NCBI GenBank assembly: GCA_900491605.1
Contig: UESW01004632.1
Coordinates: forward strand, 535,682-599,681
DNA: 64,000 nt
DNA from: Calamus simplicifolius
Taxonomy: Eukaryota > Streptophyta > Magnoliopsida > Arecales > Arecaceae
Direction of reading: 5' to 3'
In this document: positions 24,981-35,644 of the stretch, in pieces
How positions within the stretch are numbered: position 1 is the first letter of the stretch
Layout: each line of letters opens with the position of its first letter
Notes under the pieces: model-generated
The model's database searches: none
The model's input: only the letters and a program-made list of their open reading frames with translations
What the model was told of the DNA's origin: nothing
Program-made: the position numbers and the translations under genes

Positions 24981-25207
24981 CCAGGGATTACCTGATGGAT
25001 GAAGCGCGCCAGTGTGAAGGAAGGAGTCCCCCTCCTTCCTATTTAATCACCTATGCAGCGCCTCGGATCGGAGGTTTCCCGAAAGACTAAACGCTTCACC
25101 TGGAGCGAAGCGTTAGCCCGGGGAACCCAACTGACAGGAGCTTGGTTCATCTGAACCAAGCTTGGTTCATCTGAACCAAATCTGGTTCGTTTGAACCGGG
25201 TACTACA
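22843..25207 (-). repeat. 5' LTR of the Tekay element (right copy)
   Basis: 2365 bp. It is longer than the left LTR because the ATCCTCTAGA minisatellite has six units (23452-23680) instead of four and the CT tract is longer (24860-24976). Near its minus-strand start, the motif TTAAATAGG (25039-25047 on plus as CCTATTTAA) is a candidate TATA box, which would leave more than 2 kb of GC-rich R-U5 leader. Confidence 0.92.
24860..24976. repeat. CT/GA microsatellite
   Basis: About 115 bp of CT repeats with a few interruptions, inside the 5' LTR. The matching tract is shorter in the left LTR (about 19120-19180) and appears as GA in the solo LTR at 61079-61105. Confidence 0.9.
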
Positions 25208-25212
25208 AAAGG

Positions 25213-25310
25213 TTTCCCTTGGAGGGGATCCCAAGGTTCCTAGCAATTTTCTTTCAATAAAGGAAACCGATTGGTGGCATGCATTATTGGATCAGTTAAA
25301 CTTTTCTTCT
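25213..25310 (+). repeat. 3' LTR of element C, right part
   Basis: Continues the LTR broken at 17166. Joined across the insertion, it matches the order of the U5 of LTR A (a GTTTCCCTTGG segment, then GGGGATCCCAAGG). The LTR end could not be placed exactly. Confidence 0.5.
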
Positions 25311-26800
25311 TGATTGACACATGAAAGATCTATTGAGAGATTCAACTTCCATCAATTGTTGCAGAGCACAAAACTCTTACCATCACCAACACTGGAGTTG
25401 GACGTTTCAAATATCAACATCAAGCACATATTTATCCTTTTTAGTAGCAGATATGCTAAGCTCTTTTGTTTGACCGTCGAAAAATCAGACATCTCATATT
25501 CACTAATCTTGTTTCATATCACAATCCTTTTGTTTTTTATTTCGAGATTATTTAATCTTAGTTTATATGCTTTCGCTACCATATTTCTGGCTATTTGTGG
25601 ATAGTGTCATAAAAAGTTCAAAGGCAGAGAGAGTCATAAAAGAGACTGAAGTTAGATTTTAAATGATGGGATAAATATCATAGCAGGACTCTAGTTCCAG
25701 ACAGAGATAGAGTAGAATATAGTGTGGCTAGATTCTATTTTTTGAAAAAGCAAGAATAACTTTATAAGCGGATAGATTCTAAACATGGATATCTCGCACC
25801 ATACTCGATTTAGTATCAGATCATATATAAACTTCCAAGCGCTTGTGACCACTCCTTTATTTTTGGCACCAGGTGAGTGGGAGGACACAGCGAGCCTACC
25901 TTGATTCCATGGCAACTCTCTTCAGTCCGGCCACCGCTGGGGGACCAATAGAAAAGATTGCAAAGGGGGGATGCTGCAGTACCATATCAAAGGCCCTGCG
26001 AGATAAAAAGAAGTAAGTGCGCATTGAACATGTGAATTGACTACATACCCATGCCATCACTCGTACCAAAGCCTAATAAATCTTGTTGCACACCGCACAC
26101 GCGGTGTACAGGCATGGTGACATAGATGCATGATTAATTTGTGCATCTGATGCGTGCTTACTGCACCGTCCTTACTTTTTTAAGACTTCAATGCTCATGA
26201 GCCCCACGCATCGCATCTGATGACCTGGACCGCTGGCTCGATCATGGTCACCCATTGATGCGCTTCCCAGGAGTTTGTCGAGCAAATGACATCACAGGGG
26301 GTCCAAATATTCTTAGACGGACAATCATCATCGTGTTCAGAATTCCAGAGATCCGTCCGTTAGTGGTGATGCCTTTGCCTAACAACCACCCAAATGGCGC
26401 ACGCCGTTGCATGGAACCACCCTACGTTGCTCCACTAATGCCATTTTGAAGCCTAATACCAGTGGTTGCAGCATTCTTTCTAATGGACGTTAGCTAATTG
26501 GCCTGAATTTTAACAAATAAAAGAGAGATGAACAACAAATATACACCACAACATAACTTCACTGAAATGGTCGCAATACGTATATTAACTCTTTATAGGC
26601 CAATATCGGGTTGATATCCTGGCTGAGACGTTCGTCTTGGACGTACGCCACGAGAATGTTTTGGTGTTTCATCTTCTATTTATTTCTTGGTGGAGTGGGC
26701 TGTGGTTCCTCATTGTGGAGCTTGTGGCTTTGCTAGTGTGACGGACAGCTAGCCCAGTTATCCACTGCATGAGCTTGGCCATGGGTACCCAAAATATTTT
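25311..26800. other. Anonymous sequence with one exon-like stretch
   Basis: Mostly featureless. The only coding-like part is 25877-26007 on plus, an open stretch bounded by splice-like sites, described in the findings. I do not recognise a gene. Confidence 0.4.
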
Positions 26801-26807
26801 AAGAGGT

Positions 26808-27850
26808 TTTAGGTTGTTTGGTAAGATTTTTAAAAGTATTTTTGATCTGATAAAAAGCTCTGATGGAGAGAGCTTTGATTTGGACCTTTTTCTAACAATT
26901 CTATTTATTAAATATAGAAAAGCTCTTTTAAGACAAAGTTACCACTACTATTATAATATTATAATACCATATGATTTAATAAATATTATAATACTTCATA
27001 ATATAATATAATTATAAACTAATAATAACTATATTACATTATATTAATATTATAGTGCTATGAATATAATATTATTATCATTATTATGTTATAATAATCA
27101 TCATCATTATAATAAAAGTAATAACAAATAATATAACATTACAATATTATTATATTAGTTCAAATATGCTATTATTATAATAATTATATTAATTCTATGG
27201 TATAATTATAAACTAATGATAAATTTACTATATTAATAGTATCATCCTATTAATATAATATAGATTCAATTATGTTTTGCACCCTTAGATCCATACAAAT
27301 ATTGAAGCCATCCATTTTATTTTGCTTTTTTTGTTCTTGAAAGTTGTAAACGAATTCAAAAATGTAAAAGGTGATTGAATTCATGCTTAATTACATTCAA
27401 TCATAACCAAATCCATCCCTTATAGTAATATTATATAAAAATATTGTAATAAAAAGATATTATTATATTGTTAGAATCATAGTGTATTGATATAAAATTA
27501 TTATATTAATTATCACTATACATTATAATAATCATAATATGATGATATACTATCATTATATTATAATATTATTATGTTTCAATATTATTAGATAATTTAT
27601 GTGTTACTATTTTATTACAATAATTTTGATTGATGTAGAACAAACAACTAAATGGTTGAATATGCTATGAATTGTTGTTTATTGTTATTTTTTTTACCCT
27701 CAAAATACCTTTTTCATTTGATTGATTACTAAATAAATATAAAATTTTATAGTGCTTAAAAAAATAGTTACCAAATAGGAAAAACTCTACCAACAAAAAC
27801 TTTACTGCCTGAAGCTTCACTGCCAATTGCTGTGCCAAACAGACCTAAAG
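26808..27850. mobile_element. Possible TIR (MITE-like) element with AT-rich core
   Basis: The left end reads TTTTAGGTTGTTTGGTAAG. The right end, reverse-complemented, reads CTTTAGGTCTGTTTGGCACA. The two ends are similar but imperfect. The interior is extremely AT-rich with simple ATTATA repeats (26940-27600) and codes for nothing. AATATT lies near both outer ends (26793, 27851), but I cannot define a target duplication. Confidence 0.4.
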
Positions 27851-27856
27851 AATATT

Positions 27857-28543
27857 GTGCACTTCTTACCTTTGTGGCAGCCAACCACACCTCCCAGTAT
27901 CCAGGCCACCTACAGAATTGTTGTGCTGTTTTACAGTCCATGCCATGGATTCTGACAGGGGAATAGCCTGAACTTGCTGTGCTGTTGAACTTGAAGCATT
28001 TTCCGCTGCCCTTTGGTTGAGTTAACAGACTTTCAGCTACTTTGTACTAGTTTATTAGTACTAGTTTATTGGATCATTAAATCTCTAGATAGTAGCCTTG
28101 GCCGTTTAAACGTTATCATCTAAAGAATGCGATAGTAAAAGCTTTTTGAAGCCCTTCTAAAATGATTCTTGTTGCTCCTAGATGGGGACCCATAAGTTGG
28201 CTCATTAAAGATATCACTAACATTAGTCATCATGCATTCTGAAAACATTAATAATATTATCAAAACTGTGCTAAGAAATACCTAACTGAAAAGTGGATTG
28301 CTGATCTAATACTGATTAAACAGGAGTATACAAATTACACAGTGCCCAATCACTTTCCAATAACTGATTCATAGGCAATATGATATTCTATAATGATGCA
28401 AACCGGCACTGATGTTGCTCTCGTTCCCTTATATGGTCATAAAAAAAATTATTACAGATTATAAGAAGCATAAAGACCGAGTTCTGACCAAGGAACCCAA
28501 GCATTATCAAATGTTTAGAAGCATCAGCTGCAAAACAAAGGAA
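27857..28543. other. Intergenic sequence left of element B
   Basis: No frame or known motif. Ends with CATAG, the left target duplication of element B. Confidence 0.4.
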
Positions 28544-28548
28544 CATAG

Positions 28549-29268
28549 TGTTGCTACAAATCACTTTTGAGGAGCGTCCGGCGAGATAGGAGCTTTATGG
28601 GTCTTTGGAAGATGATACAATTGCCTCCTGTGATGAAAACCTGCAAGAAAAGTCCCGGACCGATGGTTCCGACGGGGACCTCCAACGTTCAAGTCAGTGA
28701 TTTGGAGAACAGAAATTAGATGAGAAAGTTCAGATTCAGTCCCTGCCCTCCTTGGGAGTCGGGTCCTTATATACTGATTGGGGTCCCTTTTACCCTTCAT
28801 CGATAACTGTCAAATCCTTTATTGAGATTGGCTCCGTGAACGGCTGGTGGGTACACAGTTGCTAGGTGTGCGCCGTAATATTGGCAACTGCATAGTATAT
28901 TGGTAACCGCCCATGATTTAGGAAAAACAGACGAGCAAGCTATGCTGTAGTCGGTGTTTTAAATCATTGGGTCCAGTATCCAAAGTTGACTTCATGACAA
29001 TGGGTTGAACGTGCAATTCAGAATTTGAGGCCGAGGCTGAAGATAGGCCAAGGCCGAGGTGGGACTTTAGGCCGAGGCCGAGGGGGGGCTCGGGGCCGAG
29101 GCCGAGGCGGAGCTCGGGGCCGGGGCCAAGGTCGAGGTCGAGGCCGGAGCCGGGGTCGAGGCCAAGTCAACTAAGGTCGATGCTAGGACTGAATTGTCAA
29201 ATTATCACCGGCTCTGAGGACTGTGCATGATGTTATACTACTGCCCAAGGAAGTGATCAGCCACATCA
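28549..29268 (-). repeat. 3' LTR of element B
   Basis: 720 bp. On minus it begins TGATGTGGCTGATCACTTCC and ends TGATTTGTAGCAACA. A TATA box (AGTATATAAGG, about 28764-28774) lies in the middle, and a GGCCGAGG-rich array (29020-29165) sits in U3. Confidence 0.9.
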
Positions 29269-29284
29269 GATGCCCCCCACCCCT
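29269..29284 (-). other. Polypurine tract of element B
   Basis: The minus strand reads GGGGTGGGGGGCATC directly before the LTR start TGATGTGG. This defines the 3' LTR. Confidence 0.8.
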
Positions 29285-29565
29285 GAGATGGGTGGGTTAT
29301 AGTTACCAGCGAAAGGGGTATTTGTATCCACCTGGTGGTGATCTTTGTGCGTCATTTTGTCCGTTTGGGCCGTTGGGATTAGGTGGGATTCTTCTCGGGC
29401 AAGGAACCGTGAAAAGGCGGGTGCCATCATTGCGGTGAGGTCACCGCTGTCTCCTCATTGGCAATGTCTCTCACGTTCAGCGGATCGGGTGGCTGCCAAG
29501 GCGATTTCCAATGGTGGGCGGACGCATGGCCAACTCAAAGACAGGCGGGATGATTTGAAACAGGG

Positions 29566-29576
29566 GTATAAAAGGG
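29566..29576 (+). promoter_or_regulatory. TATA box of the antisense gene in element B
   Basis: GTATAAAAGGG is a near-perfect plant TATA box on the plus strand. It lies about 300 bp from the LTR edge and about 150 bp before the first ATG (29718) of the gene running opposite to the element. A C/T-rich leader follows. Confidence 0.65.
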
Positions 29577-29717
29577 AAAGTCATCCATGTCCTCGATTTT
29601 ACCTTTTCTGTATTTTGTTCCCTTACCCCATCTCTGTAAGCGCCCGTTCATCTCCCACCTCCATTCTTCTCTCCCGAGCTCTTCCCTGTCAGGTTCGAGT
29701 TCTTCAGGTCAGTCTTC

Positions 29718-32079
29718 ATGGCTTCCTCCTCGCTTTCTTGTTCCATTTCAGATCCGGGGGATATTCCCCCTCTCCCTCATAGCCCACTTCTTCTCCAGCA
29801 CCCAGCTGATCTTCTTCCTCTCTCGATCGTGTTCCATTGGAACAGCAACGGGCAGCCGACGATCCCCGATTCTCGGCCACCGAGCAGGCCCCAATTCGGC
29901 GCCGTTCGGCCATCGCCGGTCCATCCACCGTTGTGAAGGAGTCCCCCGAATGGACTGCCTCCACCATAAAAGCCCAAGACATCGTCAACCTTAGGGCTAA
30001 GTATAGTCTTCCCACAAACATGTGTTTATCTCGCCCCACTCCCAAGGACAGGGTGATTTCTTCCCGTTCCGGGAGAGTTGCTTAGCACCGGCGCAACTGT
30101 CCCGAATTCAATTAGGACTATTGTCATTCCTAGTACTTTGTTATTTTCATGGAATAGAGGCTAGGATCTCCTTATTCCATTTCTTCTACACCCTTCGCAA
30201 GCAAGCGGGGTGGTGGTCCTTCGCCCCTAGACCCACTAGGACTCTCAAGCTCTACCTTCCTACATCTATTAAGGGGTGAAAGGATAGGTTCTTCTTTGTT
30301 GATGTCGAGGGAGTGAGTGGAGTCTGGGGAACACCCAACACAACACAAATAAGGATTCTTCTATACTCCTGAGGGACCAAATGGCATTTGGACAACTTCT
30401 ATCTACCGATATCCCTCGGTGCAACCATCTTTTAGCCGAGGACAACCTCCGACTTGCCGGCCTAATTCCATCTGGCGGTGAGTAATCACTTCACTCACCT
30501 CCCCCTTTTTCCTTCCTCTCTTCTCTTCTTTTTCTCTCTCTTTCTCTTTCTTTCTTTTCTTTTTTTTTCTTTTACTTAGTCCCTTGTTGTGTGCAGGTAT
30601 GCTGCCTTCAATCGATGAGGTGAGAAGGGCAGCGGCCGAGGAGAGGAGGGTAAGGGCGGATGGAGCCTCCGCCGAGAAGAGGGCCGTAGCCAAGGCGGCC
30701 AAGAAGAAGACCAAGGCCGAGAAGGCCAAAGGAAAGACTACAGAGGCCGAGGAGCCAAGGAAAAGGCCTCGGTCACCATTACCAACACAATCCCGATCTT
30801 CGTCCCCACTTTCCTGCCGGCTGTGGAAGGAGAGGGAAGCGGATGTCGACCTCATGGCCAATACACCACTGGAGGGACCAAGGGCAGACGTGCCGCCATC
30901 ACCACCGACCATGCCAGAAGCGGGGGTCGTTGAGCCAACTCTCGACTCAATCCCGAGACCACCCAAGCAGAAGTGGCAGCATATGAGCCCCCCAGGGTAG
31001 AGGCGGCGAATGAAGAGCCCCCTAGGGCTGCGGAAGAGGCGGGACATCGTCAATTTCTGACATGCCATCGGCTTCGGAGCCTGCCGCCGAGGACGAAGCC
31101 GTCCTATCTTTCAAGGCCCTCCTTGAGCACGAGGGGCGCTGGGCGGAGTGGACAATGGCACAAGTGTGCCTGCCTGAGCTCCAGGGAGTCCTCCAGGAGC
31201 AGAGGACTTCCTCTTTCTTCCGAGAGGCCTTCGTGGCTCATCTCTGGTGAGTATTTGAACCCTCTTAATTTAATTTGACACCTAGAAAGATTTCTGACAG
31301 TAACTTTCACATGCATGCTGTGAATTCTCTGGCGGCCTTGAAGAGTGTTCTCTCTCAAGTCAAGGCCACACTCGGCCGATCTCAGAGGGAGACCCAACAA
31401 TCCCTCACCAGAGCAGAAGAAGTGGAGAAGGCTCTAGAAGCCATCCTGTCTAAGAGGACCGAAGGGGAGACCCAGGTGAAAAGGGATGAGGAGGCTCTTG
31501 AAGTGCCCCTAACCGAGGGCCAAGCCCAAGTTGAAATGGCTGAGAGGGCTCAAGATGTGGCCATAGCAGAGGGCCGGGCCCAAACCGAGAAGGCCGAGAA
31601 AGCCTTGGAGGTGGCATGACGAAGAAGGCCGTAAGGATATGGAGATAGAGTTGCTTGTATGCCAAAGCAGCTTGGAGGCCGCCAACACATTAAAGAGCGC
31701 GGCCGAAGAGCGGGCGGAGAACGCCAAAGAAATAGCCCAAAGCTTCGACATGCAAGTTGCTGAGATGAAGGCAGCGGTGGCAGCGGCAGAGGCTAAAGTT
31801 GCCGAGGCAGTTGAAGATTTTTGCCAATCTGCCAGCTATAGAGAAGAGCTGGCTAAGGCCATTACTTTTGCCTACAATGTGGGTTTCCAGGACTGCAAGG
31901 ACAAGGCAAAAAAGGTCCATAGTCTTGAAGATCTGGACAGCCTGGACCCAGATGAGGCTACGAAGGCATATCACCAGAAAGCCATTCTCCCGTCCGTAGC
32001 CCATCAGCTGAGCCTTGAAAAGCCCTTTACTTCTTTTATTTCATTATACAAAGTCCGACTTGGATCGGCAATTTTGTAA
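29718..32079 (+). pseudogene. Antisense gene of element B (putative gypsy-type transposon protein)
   Basis: Same protein family as the gene at 7864-4836; role unknown. The start at 29718 (MASSSLSCSISDPGD) is the first ATG after the TATA box. A frameshift near 29840-29930 moves the reading to a frame with QDIVNLRAKYSLPTNMCL, then ISLFHFFYTLRKQAGWWSFA, both typical of the family. A likely intron (30478-30596) has a GTGAGT donor, a long pyrimidine tract and a TGTGCAG acceptor. A basic linker follows (AAKKKTKAEKAKGK). A second possible intron (31247-31300) precedes a long alanine- and glutamate-rich coiled coil (31300-31830). The C-terminal domain reads YNVGFQDCKDKAKKVHSLED and stops at 32079. 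A further frameshift lies near 31615. The central SWR core is missing or broken, so the copy is a pseudogene. Confidence 0.72.
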
Positions 32080-32479
32080 ACTCTTTGCCATTAATGAAAA
32101 CACTTTGATCCATATTGTCTTCATTTGATTTGCATCATAGCCAACAAGTCTTCTAGCAAATAGGACAACGTGAGTAGGCCGGTGCGAGCCGATTCTAGAG
32201 AATAGTCGAGGCTGAGGCCGTAGGCAAGTGTAGTTGAAGTCTTGGATTTGACAGTGTTAATGACTTGAAAGTAGAAGACCTGGCCTTAGCCCTAGGCCGA
32301 TACAAAGGTTGGGAGTGCCAAGGGAGTAAAGCACCGACGCGAAGTCGGTTTAGGGATAGGCACCGGGATACAGAGTACCCGTAGCTTAACTTGAGAGCTG
32401 ATACGGAGTTGGATTCGAAGGCCGATACAAAACTGAGTGGAGCATTAACGCGAGGCCAGGCCAATGTGCTGACACGGAA

Positions 32480-33315
32480 TCAAGCTGTGTGCCAACATGG
32501 AGCCAGACTTCAAGTAACAATGCGGAGTCAAGCTTGAGTGCCGATGCGGAATCGGGCTTGAGTGCCAATGCGAGTCGAGCTTGAGTGCCGACACGGAGTC
32601 GGGCTTTAAGTGCCGACGCAGAGTCGATCTTAAGCACCAATGCGGAATCGGCTTGAGTGCCAATGCGAATCGGGCTTGAGTGCCGATGCGGAATCGGGCT
32701 TGAGTGCCGACATGGAGTCAGCTTTAAGTGTTGATGCGGAGTCGATCTGAAGTGCCAATGGAATCAGGCTTTAAGTGCCGATGCGGAGTCGAGCTTGAGT
32801 GCCAACACAAAGTCAGGCTTTAAGTGCCGATGCGTAGTCGGGCTTTAAGTGCCGACACAAGTTGAGCTTGAGTGCCAACACGAAGTCGGGCTTTAAGTGC
32901 CAATGCGAATCGGGCTTGAGTGCCGACGAGGAGTCGGGCTTTAAGTACCGACGCGGAGTCGATCTGAAGTGCCGATGCAGAATCGGGCTTTAAGTGCCGA
33001 TGCGGAGTCGAGCTTGAGTGTCGATGCGGAGTCAGGCTTTAAGTGCCGATGCGGAGTTGGGCTTGAGTGCCGACGCGGAGTTGGGCTTTAAGTGCCGACG
33101 CAGAGTCGGGCTTTAAGTGCCGATGCGAAGCTGGGCTTTAAGTGCCAACGTGGAGTCGGGCTTGAGTGCCGACACGAAGTCGGGCTTTAAGTGCCGATGC
33201 GAAGTCGGGCTTGAGTGCCGACGTGGAGTCGGGCTTTAAGTGCCAACGCATAGTCAGGTTTGAGTGCCGATGCGAAGTCGGGCTTTAAGTGCCGACACGA
33301 AGCTGGGCTTTAACG
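32480..33315. repeat. 24-25 bp tandem array in the 3' region of element B
   Basis: About 33 units of the type GCTTTAAGTGCCGATGCGGA. Two unit forms alternate irregularly, one with CTTGAGTGCC and one with CTTTAAGTGCC. The array lies between integrase and the antisense gene, the hypervariable 3' untranslated region known in Tat elements to grow satellite-like arrays. Weaker, scattered units continue back to about 32190. Confidence 0.9.
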
Positions 33316-33455
33316 AGAAGCAAGATTTCTTAAAGACACTTTCATTAGTGAAAAAATGAATTATCATTCTAGCAGACATGCTCAAATTAAAGACATTAGC
33401 ACACTACTGATAATACCGACGTAGGCGTTCCAAGTGCGAGGAAGAGGCTTCCCAT

Positions 33456-34613
33456 CTAGCCCCTCGATCCGGTATGCTCTGCGATAAAGTGCGTCAGTGA
33501 CTCGGTAAGGCCCTTCCCAATTGGGAGACAGCTTTCCCCCTCTGTAGGTTTGGAGACTTCAGCTTGTCTGAGGACTTGGTCTCTGGGGAGGAACATTCTG
33601 GGACGAACTCGAGCATTGTAATATTTTGCAATCCTCTGTCGGTAGGAGGCCATCCTGAGTCGTGCTTGATCACGGAGTTCTTCGACGAAGTCAAGATTGG
33701 TTCTCAACTGGTTGGGATTGTCCTCCTTATTATACGATTGTGTCCATGGACTAGGGATGCCAATCTCCACTGGAATGACTGCTTCTAACCCGAACACAAG
33801 GCTAAAAGGAGTTTCTTTATGGGGGTTTGGGGCATCGTGTGATATGCCCACAGCACGTTCGGAAGCTCCTCCACCTGTCTTCCTTTGAAATCATCCAGAA
33901 GCGTCCTAAGCCCTTGAAGAATTGTCTGATTTGTTACTTCTGCCGCTCCGTTTGTTTATGGATGACCGACAGAGATGAACCTTTGATATTCCTAGTTCGG
34001 CACAAAACTCTTTGAAATGAGCATTGTCGAACTAGCGCCCATTGTCGGTAATAAGTGTGTGGGGTAGTCCAAACCGAAAAATAATGGACTTCCAGAAGAA
34101 GTTCCTCACCTTGACTTCGGTAATCTTGGCTAGTGCTTCGGCCTCAACCCATTGGTGAAGTGGTCGATGGCGACAAGCAAAACTTCCGCTGACTAGAGGC
34201 TGAAGGGAATGGTCCAAAATGTCCATTCCCCACTGGGCAAAAGGCCATGGAGCCGACAAGGGGCTCAGTTGGAAAGTGAGCAGCCGTTGAATGTTAGCAT
34301 GTCACTAGCAGCTGTCACACTTTCGAACCAGTTCAGTTGCGTCTTCTCGCATGGTGGGCCAGTAGTAGCCTTGGTGTAGAGCCTTGCGCAATAGTGCTCT
34401 GCCCCCCAAGTGGTTTCCACATATACCTTCATGGATCTCACGGAGGATATAGTCAGCGTCTGCAGACCAACGCATCTGAGAAGAGGGTGAGAAAAGGATC
34501 TTCGGTATAGTTGTCCGTCGAACATTAGAACTTGTGTACTCGCCACTTGAATAGTTTGGCTTCAACAGGGTCGGCTGGAAGGGTACCAGCGGTGAAGTAT
34601 TGGATGTAAACAT
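33456..34613 (-). pseudogene. Integrase of element B
   Basis: Inserts the DNA copy into the host genome. From the N-terminus there is the zinc-binding region near 34460-34305 (CGNHLGGRALLRKALHQGYY, then CDSC). The core at 34259-34032 has WGMDILDHSLQPLVSGS and IIFRFGLPHTLITDNGR. The third acidic residue region (34030-33860) is decayed; KSDNSS near 33920 is what remains. The C-terminal part (33851-33456) reads ETPFSLVFGLEAVIPVEIGI and ARLRMASYRQRIAKYYNARV, then the RPRMFLPRDQVLRQ segment. At least three frame breaks separate these parts. Order and spacing are as usual for Tat elements. Confidence 0.88.
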
Positions 34614-34649
34614 CCATCCAGGAGGGCTCTTGGCAGACTGGCATGGATT

Positions 34650-35644
34650 CTTCTACCGCGTCGATGCTTGGGGATTCCAGATGCTCCACGTAGGTTCTTC
34701 CCAAGGTTCCGTCAGCCAGGTAGCTAATCGGGACAAAGCATCAGCTCTGGCGTTCTTCCTTCGAGGGATGTAGCTGATGCTGAAGTGGGCCAAGGGAGAG
34801 GCTTGTGACTGCACCATACTTAGGTAATGGGACATGATAGGGTCCTATGCCTCATACTCCCCTTTGATTTGACCGGAGACTAGCTAGGAGTCGATGAAGA
34901 CTCTAAGGCATTTCACCTCGAGCTCCCGAGCTAGCCTCATTCCTGACAGTAGGGCTTCATATTCGGCCTGGTTGTTGGTGGCTGGGAAAAGAAAACGGAG
35001 GGTGTACTCGGTCACAACTCCATCTGGACTAGCCAGGCTGAGGCCTGCCCCACTCCCTTGAGAATTTGAAGCTCCATCTACGTGAAGGATCCAGTCATCC
35101 CCTCTTTCCTCGGTTTCATCGTCCGAAGGGTTTGCATGGGACTTCTTTGGCTGCTCTTCTGTCCAAGTGCACTCGACCAAGAAATCTGCTAAGACTTGAG
35201 ACTTCATGGCCGACCTAGGTCGAAACGATAGGTCAAACTCTCCCAGCTTGAGTGCCCACTTTGCCAGCCGGCCAGAGGTATCATGACGAGAAAGGATCAC
35301 TTTGAGGGGTTGATCCGTGACCACCACGATCGGGTGAGCTTGGAAATAGGGCCTGAAGCACTGGGCAGGAATGATCAATGCGAAGATAATCTTCTCGACT
35401 CTCGAATATCTAGTCTCCGCATCATGGAGCACCTTGCTGGTGTAATACACTGGCTTTTGTGTCCCGTCGGCATCCATGAAAACAAGTACGGAGCTGACAG
35501 CTTCGAAAGAGGCCGCAAGGTACAGAAGGAGCTCTTCCCTACCCCTTGGTTTAGATAACAGTGGCGGGGTGGATAGGAACTCTTTTAATCCCTCGAAGGC
35601 TTTATGGCACTCCCTCGTCCATTCAAGCCATTGACTTTGTGTAG
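34650..35644 (-). pseudogene. RT thumb and RNase H of element B
   Basis: This is the second half of the polymerase, cut off from the first by the copia insertion at 35645. It begins QSQWLEWTRECHKAFEGLKE, the end of the RT, and continues KPVYYTSKVLHDAETRYSRV. The RT-linked RNase H region has VVVTDQPLKVILSRHD and GRLAKWALKLGEFDLSFRPR. A second RNase H-type domain follows, WILHVDGASNSQGSGAGLSL and FLFPATNNQAEYEALLSGMR, as is characteristic of Tat elements. It ends YIPRRKNARADALSRLAT near 34725. The frame 35693-34884 is open for 269 codons, the longest genuine coding stretch in the window. Stops near 34880 and 34850 break it. Confidence 0.92.

Larger units (their letters stand above)
17167..25207 (-). 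mobile_element. Tekay/Del-type chromovirus (Ty3/gypsy), internally decayed
   Basis: 8041 bp, flanked by perfect AAAGG duplications (17162-17166, 25208-25212). The two LTRs (17167-19406, 22843-25207) run TGTCACGCCCC to GGTACTACA on the plus strand. On the minus strand, a primer site complementary to initiator methionine tRNA (GTGGTATCAGAGC, 22822-22836) follows the right LTR, and an AGGAGGGGAGAATG polypurine tract (19407-19425) precedes the left one. This fixes the orientation. The internal 3.4 kb is far too short for gag-pol and keeps only the integrase end with chromodomain. A solo LTR of the same family lies at 60880-63113. Confidence 0.92.
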
